Source of the DNA: Methylobacterium thuringiense
GTDB lineage: Bacteria; Pseudomonadota; Alphaproteobacteria; Rhizobiales; Beijerinckiaceae
Direction of reading: 5' to 3'
Length of the DNA stretch: 64,000 nt
NCBI RefSeq assembly: GCF_022179645.1
Contig: NZ_BPRA01000001.1
Span: 62,001-126,000, forward strand
Position numbers and translations under genes: made by a program. The notes beneath the pieces are model-generated. The model had not been told where the DNA came from. It was given only the letters and a program-made list of their open reading frames with translations, and did no database searches. This document shows, piece by piece, positions 51,195 to 59,915 of the stretch (the first letter of the stretch is position 1; each line of letters opens with the position of its first letter).

Positions 51195-52139
51195 TCAGAG
51201 CGTCGGGTCGAGCGGGATGGTGTAGCAGCGCGCGCCGACGCTCGCGGCGAGTACTTCGACGGCGCCGACAGTCGCGGCGCGGCCCGAGACATGGACCGCG
51301 TCGTTGGCACGCAGCATCGGGATATGGGCGGTGAGCGGGCCGGGCTTCACGTCCGGCGGGCGCTGCCGGTTTCGGTCGGCGACCGTGACGATGCGCGCCA
51401 CGCCGGTGGCCCTCAGCCAGTCGAGTGCCGGCTGCATGTAGAGGTCGAGCGGATCGCGTGCGCCGACGACGAGGGTCTGCTCGCGGGCCGGCTCGATGTA
51501 GCGGGCCGCCCGGGCGATGGCCCAGATACCTGCGAAACCCGCCTCGTCGGCGACCAGCACCAAACGGCCGCCGCCGGGCCGGTATTGCCCGCGACCTACC
51601 GGCCCCTTCACGCTGACCGGCTTGCCGAGTTCGAGCTCACCGGCAAACGAGCCTCCGACCACGCCGGCTTCACAGCCGATATGGAAGACCAGTTCGTTGA
51701 GTTCCGCGGCGCCGTCCACGCGCAACGACGGCGTCAGCGTGACGGGATGCCATCCGGCCATGGTCAGCACGACCTGATGTCCCGGCTGGAAGGGGAGGGG
51801 GTTGGCAAGCGTCACGATCGCCTCGACCACGCCCGGGCAAAGCCTGCTGATCTCGGTGATGCTGCCGCTGCGCTTGACGGAGTCCGCGGCCGGCTCCGGC
51901 TCGCCGGGGGCGTGCATCGGGTTTGCGGCCGGCAGGGTAAGCCGCATCGGCTCGGGCCGGAAGCCGCGCGGCTCTGCCCGGCGCCCGGATGGCGCGGCGC
52001 CCTGGCCGGACATCGCCGTTCCGTGAAGCCCTTGCATCGGTGTGATCATGCCGTCTGTCACGGCAGCGTCGACCGGAGTGTCTCCCGTGGAGACACGCAC
52101 CGACTTGCCGTTGACGACGAGTGAGCAACGGGCGCTCAT
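51195..52139 (-). CDS. FNR-like oxidoreductase with a cysteine-less ferredoxin-like head
   Basis: A 314-residue protein. The start (CSLVVNGKSVRVSTGDTPVDAAVTDG) is the typical opening of a plant-type 2Fe-2S ferredoxin domain, but the CxxxxCxxC cluster ligands that should follow are absent; a Gly/Pro-rich linker replaces them. From about residue 90 an FNR-type beta barrel follows (PFQPGHQVVLTMAGW, SVKGPVGRG), then an NAD(P)-binding half (LVLVADEAGFAGIWAIARAA, TLVVGARDPLDLYMQPAL). The usual RxYS FAD motif is not evident. It may be an electron-transfer protein that has lost its cluster, or a regulator. ATG 52139 follows GGGAG at seven bases. It is 47 bases after the small gene at 52187. Confidence 0.65.
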   Translation of the reverse strand: MSARCSLVVNGKSVRVSTGDTPVDAAVTDGMITPMQGLHGTAMSGQGAAPSGRRAEPRGFRPEPMRLTLPAANPMHAPGEPEPAADSVKRSGSITEISRLCPGVVEAIVTLANPLPFQPGHQVVLTMAGWHPVTLTPSLRVDGAAELNELVFHIGCEAGVVGGSFAGELELGKPVSVKGPVGRGQYRPGGGRLVLVADEAGFAGIWAIARAARYIEPAREQTLVVGARDPLDLYMQPALDWLRATGVARIVTVADRNRQRPPDVKPGPLTAHIPMLRANDAVHVSGRAATVGAVEVLAASVGARCYTIPLDPTL

Positions 52140-52186
52140 GGCCGTCTCCCGCTTCGATGAATGACGTTGGACGCGTGTCGATCGGG

Positions 52187-52555
52187 TCAGGCGGAGGGAT
52201 GCAGCAGCCTGTCGACCAGGGTCGCCCAGCGATCGCGAACGGCACGCGCTTCGTCTCCAAGCGTCTGATCGGCATCGTCGAAGCCGACGCAGGCTCGCAG
52301 GCTGGCATTCTCGCGGCGCTCGGCCATGAGCACGGCCTTCAGAAGCATCATCTCGGTGCGCAGCCGCGCGATGTCCGAGGGAGGAGCATCGGTCTCGTCG
52401 ATGCCCGGGGTGATCGCGGCAGGTTGTGCCGGTTCGAGATCGGGCATGACCGTCCTGACGGCCGGCGTTGCCCGCATGCGGATCGGCCGCGCGATCAGAC
52501 GCCGCACGACGTCAGAGCCGTGACCGTATCCCGTCCGCCGCGCCGCCTCGGCCAT
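52187..52555 (-). CDS. Small hypothetical protein, possibly CtrA-regulated
   Basis: A 122-residue protein with a basic N-terminal third, a Pro-rich linker and a helical second half (IARLRTEMMLLKAVLMAERREN ...) with heptad character, so a short coiled coil is likely. The single cysteine is in LRACVGF. No family is recognised. ATG 52555 is preferred over an ATG seven codons upstream because GGAG lies nine bases before it. It is probably co-transcribed with the FNR-like gene downstream (47-base gap). A TTAA-N7-TTAAC site lies about 80 bases upstream. Confidence 0.55.
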   Translation of the reverse strand: MAEAARRTGYGHGSDVVRRLIARPIRMRATPAVRTVMPDLEPAQPAAITPGIDETDAPPSDIARLRTEMMLLKAVLMAERRENASLRACVGFDDADQTLGDEARAVRDRWATLVDRLLHPSA

Positions 52556-52632
52556 TGCACCGTCTCCGCAAACCATCCGCCGACCGCGTCGAGCGCGATC
52601 CTCGTGTCTCCACAGGACTTTGGGGTGACATG

Positions 52633-52648
52633 GTTAAGGGAGCTTTAA
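52633..52648 (-). promoter_or_regulatory. CtrA-type binding site
   Basis: On the minus strand TTAAAGCTCCCTTAAC is a full TTAA-N7-TTAAC match, about 80 bases upstream of the small gene starting at 52555. Binding is inferred. Confidence 0.45.
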
Positions 52649-52719
52649 GCCGCCCGCCGCGAGCCGGCGGCCCCCGATCATCCGGCGATGTGCTGTGCGA
52701 TCTCTGTCGCCGAGCCCGA

Positions 52720-55689
52720 TCAGGCCGCCTCCGGGGCGGCTCCGACGAGCTGGCGAGCCTGGAGCACCGTCATCGGCTCGCCGAAGGCGGCACCCTGCGC
52801 ATAATCGCACCCGACATCCTGCAGGCCCTGCGCATCGGCCTCGGATTCCGCACCCTCGGCAACGATGGCCAGACCGAGTTCCTGCGCCATCCTGACGATC
52901 GACCGCAGGATCGCGGTACGGCCGGAGCCCATTTGCCGAACGAAGGTATGGTCGATCTTGATCGTGTCGAAGGGGAAGCGCTGCAGGTACGACAGGGCGG
53001 AATAACCCGTGCCAAAATCGTCAAGCGACAGACCGGCGCCGAGATCATGGATACGCGCCAGCATCTGAGCTGCGTATTCCGGATTCTCCATCACGAGGCT
53101 TTCGCTGAGCTCCAGCTTAAGCGAGCCCGGCAGCACACCCGAGCGTGCCAGAACCGTCTTCACGTCGTGCAGGAGGTCGTGCCGCAGAAGTTGACGGGAC
53201 GAGATGTTGACGGTCGCGAAGATCGGAGGCTCGACTTCGAGCGAACGCTGCCACGCCGCGAGTTCGAGGGCCGTCCGCTCAATGGCGAAGTTGCCAAGGT
53301 TGACGATAAAACCCGTCTCCTCCGCCACCGGCAGGAAGGTCGAGGGCGGGATGCGTCCGAGTTTCGGGTGATCCCAGCGCAGAAGCGTCTCGAAGCCGGC
53401 GACGGTGCGATCCTCGAGCCGCACGATCGGCTGAAACAGCACCTTGATCTCGCCGCGCTCCAGCGACTTGCGCAGGTCGCTCTCCAGCATGAGCCGGTCC
53501 GAGCGCTCGTTGCGCATGGTCGCCCGGAAGACATCCGTGCGGTCACCACCGCCGCGCTTGGCCTGGATCATGGCCATCTCGGCGTTCTTGAACACGTCCT
53601 CGCGCTTCGGTGCCGCATTCCCCTGGCCGCCTTCGTAGAGCGCGATGCCGACGGAGACGGTCAGGAACACCTCGCGGTCGGCATAGGTCACGGGGGTGGC
53701 GATCGCACGGCGGATCATCTCGGCGAAGGAGAGGATGCGGTCGGGGTCGCGCTCGGATTGCAGGATCACGGCGAACTCGTCGCCGGCTACCCGGGAGAGC
53801 GTGTCCTGCGGCCGCAGGAGTCGGCCGAGCCGGCGCGAGAGCGTCAGCAGGATCGAGTCGCCGGCCGATAGGCCGATGGCATCGTTGATCGCTTTGAAGC
53901 GATCGATGTCGAGCACGATCACCGCCGGTTTAAGGCGCTGGTCCTGTCCCGCGAGGGCCAGGGCGGCATCGAGCCGGTCGTAGAACAGCTCGCGGTTCGG
54001 CAGGCCGGTGAGGCTGTCGTGCACCGCGTCGTGCAGCAGCCGCTCCTCCGCGGTCTTGGTCTCGGTGACGTCGGCGATGGTGCCGACGATGCGCACCACT
54101 TCTCCATCGGTCCCGATCACCGGTCGTGCCTTGAGGCGGTACCAGTAGTAGGGGCCCGAGGCGGAGCGCAGCCGGAAATCGTGCAGGATGCGTCCGCGCC
54201 GCTCCTCGATCACCGTATCGAGTGCCGCCGAGTAGCGCTCGACATCGAACGGATGCAGTAGCCCCAGCCAATTTGCGGCAGGACCTTCGAGCGCCCCGCG
54301 CTTGAGGCCGAGCTGGCTCTCGATCTCCTGCCCCGCGAAGACGCGGTCGCCCGGTACGTCCCAATCGAACACGATGTCGCCGGCGCCCGTCAGCGCCAGG
54401 GCCCGGCGCTCCGTGTCGGAGACGAGGGCGTGGCTCATGCCGCTGCCGGCGAAGGCGTGCTGCATCACCGTGAAGCCGATCAGCATCACGATCAGCACGA
54501 GGCCGCCGATCAGCGCCGGCTGCACGATATCGGAGCCGATCTGTCCGGTGACGGTGAAGGCCGCGGCCACCACCCAGAACAGCAGCAGCAGCCATGTCGG
54601 AATCAGCAGGATGGCCCGGTCGTAACCGTTGTGGACGGCGAGGTAGAGGATCAGCAGCAGGCCGACGCCGGCCACCGCAGCAATCGAGATCCGCGCTACG
54701 CCGGCCGCCACCGGCGGGTCGAAGGCGGCGAGCCCGACGAGCCCGGCCAGAAAGGCCAGCCAGAAGAAGGCGACGTGGCTGTAGCGCACGTGCCAGCGCG
54801 ACAGGTTGAGATAGGCGAACAGGAAGACGAGCAGCGTCGCCCCCAGTACCGCCTCGGCGGAGGCCCGGTAGACCCGCTCGACCACCTCGGTCGTCGGAAA
54901 GACGCGCTGAAAGAACCCGAAATCGATGCAGGCATAGGCCAGCACCGCCCAAGCCAACGCCGCGGCAGCTGGAAAGATGATCGCGCCCTTCACCACGAAG
55001 ATGATCGTCAGGAACAGCGCCAGCAGGCCGGCGATGCCGATGATGATGCCCTCGTAGAGAGTCAGGCCGCTGGTTTTTTTGCGATAGGCATCCTGGTCCC
55101 AGAGGTAGACCTGGGGGATGTTCGGTCCCTTCAGCTCCGCGACGTAGGTGATGGTGGTGCCGGGATCGAGGGTGATCAGGAACTGGTCGGCGTCGGTGCT
55201 CTCGTCGCGGTCGGGGCGGATGCCCTCGCTCGCCGTGATCGCGGCGATGCGCGATCCGCCGAGATCCGGCCAGACGACCCCCGAACCGACGAGACGGAAA
55301 TGCGGGGCGACCAGCAGCCGGTCGATCTGCTCGTCGGTGTCGTTGGTGAGCGCGAACACCATCCAGTCCGGCCGCGCCCCCGTCTCGCGCGCCTTGACGA
55401 CGATGCGGCGCACGATCCCGTCCTTGCCCGGCGCCGTCGAGATCTGGATGAGGTCGCCGTCCGAGCGGTAGCGCTCGATCGTCGGCGTCAGGTCGATGGC
55501 CGGCGCATCGAGTTTCACGCGTACGGCTTCGACCGCCTGCGCGGGCAGAGTGAAGCCGAGGGCGCCCAGGAGCGCCGTCAGCAATGCGAGAACGAGGGGG
55601 ATCTGGCGCAACGGGACGTTTTCTTGGGGGCCGTTTTGCGACCGTGGCACGGGATCGAGCGAGCCGGACAAGTGGTATCGGTGCGGCAT
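52720..55689 (-). CDS. Membrane protein with PAS, GGDEF and EAL domains (c-di-GMP turnover)
   Basis: About 989 residues. An N-terminal export or anchor segment (IPLVLALLTALLGALGF) precedes a periplasmic beta-rich region and six or seven membrane helices (about residues 190-400). A PAS fold (about 430-545, GAGDIVFDWDVPG to GTIADVTETK), a GGDEF domain with the variant motif AGDEF (about 635) and an EAL domain follow. The EAL motif is ETLLRW (about 769), with the metal and base residues DDFGTGYS, KIDHTFV and VAEGAESE present. The phosphodiesterase half looks active; the cyclase half may be reduced or active, as A/S variants of GGDEF can function. ATG 55689 is provisional: a TTG just before the hydrophobic segment is an alternative. 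The gene is divergent from the WecA-like gene and could affect surface polysaccharide output. Confidence 0.88.
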   Translation of the reverse strand: MPHRYHLSGSLDPVPRSQNGPQENVPLRQIPLVLALLTALLGALGFTLPAQAVEAVRVKLDAPAIDLTPTIERYRSDGDLIQISTAPGKDGIVRRIVVKARETGARPDWMVFALTNDTDEQIDRLLVAPHFRLVGSGVVWPDLGGSRIAAITASEGIRPDRDESTDADQFLITLDPGTTITYVAELKGPNIPQVYLWDQDAYRKKTSGLTLYEGIIIGIAGLLALFLTIIFVVKGAIIFPAAAALAWAVLAYACIDFGFFQRVFPTTEVVERVYRASAEAVLGATLLVFLFAYLNLSRWHVRYSHVAFFWLAFLAGLVGLAAFDPPVAAGVARISIAAVAGVGLLLILYLAVHNGYDRAILLIPTWLLLLFWVVAAAFTVTGQIGSDIVQPALIGGLVLIVMLIGFTVMQHAFAGSGMSHALVSDTERRALALTGAGDIVFDWDVPGDRVFAGQEIESQLGLKRGALEGPAANWLGLLHPFDVERYSAALDTVIEERRGRILHDFRLRSASGPYYWYRLKARPVIGTDGEVVRIVGTIADVTETKTAEERLLHDAVHDSLTGLPNRELFYDRLDAALALAGQDQRLKPAVIVLDIDRFKAINDAIGLSAGDSILLTLSRRLGRLLRPQDTLSRVAGDEFAVILQSERDPDRILSFAEMIRRAIATPVTYADREVFLTVSVGIALYEGGQGNAAPKREDVFKNAEMAMIQAKRGGGDRTDVFRATMRNERSDRLMLESDLRKSLERGEIKVLFQPIVRLEDRTVAGFETLLRWDHPKLGRIPPSTFLPVAEETGFIVNLGNFAIERTALELAAWQRSLEVEPPIFATVNISSRQLLRHDLLHDVKTVLARSGVLPGSLKLELSESLVMENPEYAAQMLARIHDLGAGLSLDDFGTGYSALSYLQRFPFDTIKIDHTFVRQMGSGRTAILRSIVRMAQELGLAIVAEGAESEADAQGLQDVGCDYAQGAAFGEPMTVLQARQLVGAAPEAA

Positions 55690-55866
55690 TCCCCGAGCAA
55701 GGCGGCGAGCCCCACGGCGCGGGAGTGCCCACCGCTCAAATGCCGCGACACCCGGAGACGGGTCGCGCGGATTTGCGGCCAAAACAAGCCGCGACCAGCC
55801 TTCTCTCCTAGGGATGGGCCTTGCCTCCCTTCCCGCAACGACCGCCAAGCGGTTAAAGCCGGAGGC

Positions 55867-56922
55867 ATGAGCCCGTCCTCCGTCAGCCTGCTGCCCCTGC
55901 TCGCCGTGCCGCTCGCGGCCGTGACGAGCGCCGTGCTGATCGTATTGCTCATGCCGCTTTTGCGGCGCTACGCGCTCGCCCGCCCGAATGCGCGGTCGAG
56001 CCACGCCGTCCCGACGCCCCAGGGCGGAGGCGTCGCGATCATCGCGGCGACGGTCGTGGTCGGCACGGCCCTCCTGATCGCCGAAACGAAGGCGCTGCCT
56101 TCTACGGAGGCTGTCGTGCTGATGCTGTCGGTCACCGCCCTGGCCATCGTCGGCGGTCGCGACGACGTCCGGCCTCTGCGGGTTTCGATCCGGCTCGGAC
56201 TGCAGGTGGCGGCCGTGGCGGCGGTCATCATCGCAACCGGCGGCCGGCTGTTTCCGGCCATGCCGATCGTCCTCGAGCGCGGGATCGAGGTGCTTGCCGG
56301 CCTCTGGTTCGTGAACCTCGTCAATTTCACCGACGGGCTCGACTGGATGACGCTGGCCGGCATGGTGCCGGTGACCGCCGTGCTCGTGCTGCTGGGCTAT
56401 GCCGGTGTGCTGCCGGTCCTGCCGACGCTCGTCGCGGCCGCTTTGCTCGGCGGATTTCTAGGGTTTGCGCCCTTCAACCGACCGGTGGCGCGGCTGTTCA
56501 TGGGAGATGTCGGCTCGCTGCCCGTCGGGCTGTTGATCGCCTGGCTGCTCTATCGTCTCGCGCTCGATGGCGGTTTCGCTGCCGCGATCCTGCTGCCGCT
56601 CTATCCGGTCTCCGACGCTACGCTCACCCTGCTGTGGCGACTCAAACGGGGCGAGAAGGTCTGGCAGGCCCATCGCAAGCACTTCTATCAGGTCGCCACG
56701 GTAAACGGCTTCTCGGTGCCGGAAGTGGTTGGATCGGTCTTCGCCGTGAGCGTGCTTCTCTCAATGTTCGCAGCCGCGAGCTTGCTTTGGCCTTCCTGGG
56801 GCATCACCGTCGCGGCGCTCGCTGCGGGCGGAGGCCTCGTCGTCACGCTTCTGCGCCGGTTCAACACGCCGGTCGCGGGATCCGAAGCGGATCGGAATCA
56901 GAGGAGGGCTTCGGCATCGTGA
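55867..56922 (+). CDS. Undecaprenyl-phosphate sugar-phosphate transferase (WecA/WbpL family, GT4)
   Basis: A 351-residue polytopic inner-membrane protein of the MraY/WecA superfamily. Motifs: DDVRPL (the metal-binding DDxxD-type start), VNFTDGLDWMT, FMGDVGSLPVG and HRKHFYQ on the cytoplasmic side. It would transfer an N-acetylhexosamine 1-phosphate to undecaprenyl phosphate, starting an O-antigen or exopolysaccharide unit. The next gene overlaps its stop codon (GTGA), and a WbpM-like gene lies just beyond, the same trio as P. aeruginosa WbpL/WbpV/WbpM. On that basis the sugar is probably QuiNAc or FucNAc (inference). ATG 55867 has GGAGG almost abutting. Confidence 0.88.
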   Translation: MSPSSVSLLPLLAVPLAAVTSAVLIVLLMPLLRRYALARPNARSSHAVPTPQGGGVAIIAATVVVGTALLIAETKALPSTEAVVLMLSVTALAIVGGRDDVRPLRVSIRLGLQVAAVAAVIIATGGRLFPAMPIVLERGIEVLAGLWFVNLVNFTDGLDWMTLAGMVPVTAVLVLLGYAGVLPVLPTLVAAALLGGFLGFAPFNRPVARLFMGDVGSLPVGLLIAWLLYRLALDGGFAAAILLPLYPVSDATLTLLWRLKRGEKVWQAHRKHFYQVATVNGFSVPEVVGSVFAVSVLLSMFAAASLLWPSWGITVAALAAGGGLVVTLLRRFNTPVAGSEADRNQRRASAS

Positions 56923-57845
56923 GCGGACCTCTGATTGCTCTCACAGGCGCGACGGGCTTCATCGGGCGGCATCTGCTCACCGCGCTCTCCGCGCGCGGAT
57001 TTCGCGTGCGCGTGCTGCTCCGGCGGCCCGTCGAGGTGCCTGAGGGGGCGAGCAGCGCCGTCGTTGGCGACCTCGCGCGGCCGATCAACATGGCTGCCGC
57101 CCTCTCGGGCGTCGATGCGGTCGTCCATTCCGCCGGGCTCGCCCACGCCATGTCGGGCGCGCCCGAAGACGACTTCCGCAGTTCCAACACCGAGGCGACG
57201 AAGCGCCTCGCCGACGCGGCAGAACGCGCAAAGGTCCGCCGGTTCGTTTTCCTCTCCTCGATACGGGCGCAGACCGGCCCGAGCGCGCCGGTCCCCGTTC
57301 TGGAGAGCGATACTCCCGCACCGACCGACGCGTATGGCCGCTCCAAGCTCGCGGCCGAACAGGCGCTCGCCGAAACGGGCCTCGACTGGGCCGCCCTGCG
57401 GCCTGTCTTGGTCTACGGCGCCGGCGTGAAAGGCAACATGGCAGCGCTGATGCGGCTTGCGCGCTCGCCTTATCCGCTTCCGCTGGCGAGCCTCGCGGGC
57501 AAGCGCTCGCTCGTTTCGGTCGAGAGCCTGTCGGCCGCGGTCGCCACCGTGCTTCATGTGCCGGGGCCTCTTTCACGCCCGCTCATCGTCGCCGACCCAG
57601 ACCCATTGAGCCTGCCCGAAATGCTCGCGGCCCTTCGCAGCGGGCTCGGCCGCGGCGCAGGACTGCTGCCGGTACCTGTGCCGCTGATTGGTCTCGCCTG
57701 TCGTCTCACCGGGCGAGAGGAGATCTTCGATCGGCTGTCGGGGTCGCTGGTCGCAAGCTCGGATGGGTTGGCTGCGCTCGGTTGGCGGCCGTCCCAGACG
57801 TCGCGAGATGGTTTGGCGGCGCTTTCACGCGGCAAAACTGCCTGA
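56919..57845 (+). CDS. NAD(P)-dependent SDR epimerase/reductase (WbpV/WreQ-like)
   Basis: A 308-residue extended SDR. The nucleotide-binding GATGFIGRHLL opens the protein; the catalytic set is Ser in FLSSIRA and Tyr-Lys in YGRSK. In the polysaccharide gene trio here it most resembles the WbpV/WreQ group, which reduces UDP-4-keto-6-deoxy-GlcNAc to UDP-QuiNAc (or UDP-FucNAc), the step between a WbpM dehydratase and a WbpL transferase. The product is not certain by eye. GTG 56919 overlaps the stop of the transferase gene by two bases (GTGA) and has GAGGAGGG ten bases upstream, so the two are coupled. The WbpM-like gene lies convergent, 30 bases away. Confidence 0.85.
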   Translation: MSGPLIALTGATGFIGRHLLTALSARGFRVRVLLRRPVEVPEGASSAVVGDLARPINMAAALSGVDAVVHSAGLAHAMSGAPEDDFRSSNTEATKRLADAAERAKVRRFVFLSSIRAQTGPSAPVPVLESDTPAPTDAYGRSKLAAEQALAETGLDWAALRPVLVYGAGVKGNMAALMRLARSPYPLPLASLAGKRSLVSVESLSAAVATVLHVPGPLSRPLIVADPDPLSLPEMLAALRSGLGRGAGLLPVPVPLIGLACRLTGREEIFDRLSGSLVASSDGLAALGWRPSQTSRDGLAALSRGKTA

Positions 57846-57875
57846 GCTTCGGCCTCAGGCCGTCGAGGGTTGAGG

Positions 57876-59852
57876 CTACAACGCTGACGCCTCCATCGCA
57901 GGCGGCCCGATCGGTTCCGGATCGGCATTCGGTATCTTGCGGTCGCGAAGGCGAAAATCCGGGATCGCTTCCTCGAAGACGGTCTCGGCGGCCTTTCGGT
58001 CGCCGCTCGCTACAGCCGCGCGCAGTCGCAAGATCCAGCCTTCGAGCACCGGCCGGTCTGCGAAGACGGGCTTCGCCGCCATCACCCCGTCGATGCCGGC
58101 GAGGCTCACGCGCGGCTCTTCCTTGGCAAACAGGATCTCGCCCAGACGTTCGCCGGGCCGTGCGCCCGTGACTGCGATTTCGATGTCTTCGCCCGGCTCG
58201 AAGCCGGCGAGACGGATCATGCGCTCGGCCAGTTCCCGGATTTTCACCGGCTGGCCCATCTTGAGCACGTAGACGGCGGCACGCTGGTCCGACGCCGCGT
58301 CCCGGATGGTGCGCGCCTCGCCGTCGGCGTGTGAAGCGGCCGTCAGGACGAGATCGCACGCCTCGCGCACGGTCATGAAGTAGCGGACCATCTCGGCATG
58401 CGTCACGGTGACGGGGCCGCCGCGGGCGATCTGCGCCTTGAACACCGGCACCACCGAGCCGGCCGAACCGAGCACGTTGCCGAAGCGAACCGCGATGAGG
58501 CGGGTCGGCTCCGGTCCCGCCTGCTCGGCGTCCAGCGCCTGGGCCACCATCTCGGCGAAGCGTTTGGTCACGCCGAGCTGCGAGACCGGCTCGATCGCCT
58601 TGTCGGTGGAGATCATCACCAATGCCCGGGCGCCAGCCGCCACCGTCGCGTCGGCGACGTTGATCGAACCGAACACGTTGGTCTTGATGCCCTCGACCCA
58701 GTCGCGCTCGAGATACGGCACCTGCTTCAGCGCAGCCGCGTGGAAGACGTAGGTCGGCTTGAACTCGGCCAACAGCGCATGCATCCGCTCGCGGTCGCGG
58801 ATATCGGCGAGCGCACCGGTCACGACGGCGTCGGCGTTCAGGATCGGCGGGTGGTTGAGGATGCCGTGCAGCGCCGGTTCCGAATTCTCGATGACCAGCA
58901 CGGCGCTGGCCCCGAAGGCGACGGCGCGGGCGCAGATCTCGGAGCCGATCGAGCCACCGCCGCCGGTCACGACGACGCGGGCGCCGGACAGGAATTTTTC
59001 CAGCCGCGGCCGGTCGATCGCCACGGTGGGGCGCAGCAGCAGGTCCTCGATCTCCAGGGGGGCGAGTTCGGCGTCGCGCATGCCCTCACCAAGGCTGGTG
59101 ACACGGGCGAGCGGCAGCCCGAGGCGGCGGGCGCGGGCGATGAGGTCGTCCGGCTCGGCCTCCGGCGCCAGGGCGCTCGGCGTCGCGACCAGCCGGCGCA
59201 CCGGCATGCCGCGGTTGGCGAGATCGGCGATGACGCGCTCAAGATCCTTGAAACCGCCGAGTACGGGCACGCCGCGCATCATCTGTCCGGCTTCGTCGGC
59301 GCGCGGCGACAGGATACCCTTCGGCGAGAGCCGGCGCACCGAGCCCGACTCGATCGCGCGCAGCACGGTCTCGATGTCTGCGCCGCGCCCAAGCAGCAGT
59401 GTCGGAGTCGTGGCGCCCCGCGCCTGTGTCTGCCGGGAACGTGCGTATTTCAGGTAGCGGAAGGCGAGCCGCGGCCCTCCGAGCAGAAATACTTGCAGCA
59501 TCCAATAGAGGATGATGGCGATCTTGCCGAAGAAATAGAAACCGTAGAGATTCTCGGAGACGAGCACATAGTCGAGAACCAGCAGCGTCAGCGCCAGAAC
59601 GCTGGCGGCGCGTACGATCCCGGCGAGGTCGGGCAGCGAAGCGAAACGCCACTTCGTCCGATAGAGCTTGAACCAGCCGTAGACGATGCCGGCGAAGGCC
59701 AGCAGCGGCGGCAGCAGCCAGGGGAGCGCATGCATCCGCTCGGCGAGCTGGTCGCCTTGGAAGCGGAACACGAATGTGAGGATCACGGCAGCGGCGGTCG
59801 CCACGAGGTCGTGGACGACCATCACCGCCGTCTTGAGAATACGCTGCTGCAT
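57876..59852 (-). CDS. UDP-GlcNAc 4,6-dehydratase, membrane type (WbpM/CapD-like)
   Basis: A 658-residue long-form dehydratase. Four membrane helices occupy about residues 1-130, a CoA-binding-like Rossmann domain the next ~140, and the catalytic SDR starts at about 290 with VVTGGGGSIGSEI. The active site reads ISTDKAIEP with GVTKR, the usual form in this class, where the Tyr of other SDRs is replaced. It makes UDP-4-keto-6-deoxy-GlcNAc, the substrate for the reductase encoded opposite. It faces the transferase/reductase pair convergently. Upstream on its own strand lie the DUF1206 and Smr-like genes with a 63-base gap, so it could be transcribed with them. Confidence 0.93.
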   Translation of the reverse strand: MQQRILKTAVMVVHDLVATAAAVILTFVFRFQGDQLAERMHALPWLLPPLLAFAGIVYGWFKLYRTKWRFASLPDLAGIVRAASVLALTLLVLDYVLVSENLYGFYFFGKIAIILYWMLQVFLLGGPRLAFRYLKYARSRQTQARGATTPTLLLGRGADIETVLRAIESGSVRRLSPKGILSPRADEAGQMMRGVPVLGGFKDLERVIADLANRGMPVRRLVATPSALAPEAEPDDLIARARRLGLPLARVTSLGEGMRDAELAPLEIEDLLLRPTVAIDRPRLEKFLSGARVVVTGGGGSIGSEICARAVAFGASAVLVIENSEPALHGILNHPPILNADAVVTGALADIRDRERMHALLAEFKPTYVFHAAALKQVPYLERDWVEGIKTNVFGSINVADATVAAGARALVMISTDKAIEPVSQLGVTKRFAEMVAQALDAEQAGPEPTRLIAVRFGNVLGSAGSVVPVFKAQIARGGPVTVTHAEMVRYFMTVREACDLVLTAASHADGEARTIRDAASDQRAAVYVLKMGQPVKIRELAERMIRLAGFEPGEDIEIAVTGARPGERLGEILFAKEEPRVSLAGIDGVMAAKPVFADRPVLEGWILRLRAAVASGDRKAAETVFEEAIPDFRLRDRKIPNADPEPIGPPAMEASAL

Positions 59853-59915
59853 CGTGCTTTCGAGGCCGCTGGCGGTATCGGCGCGGCCTTCCCCGAAGTC
59901 AACGCGCGAGACTGA

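Noticed and set aside
54430-55866. Long N-terminal extension of the WecA-like frame
   Set aside because: The open frame upstream of 55867 is antisense to the GGDEF-EAL gene. Membrane helices and family resemblance begin only at 55867.
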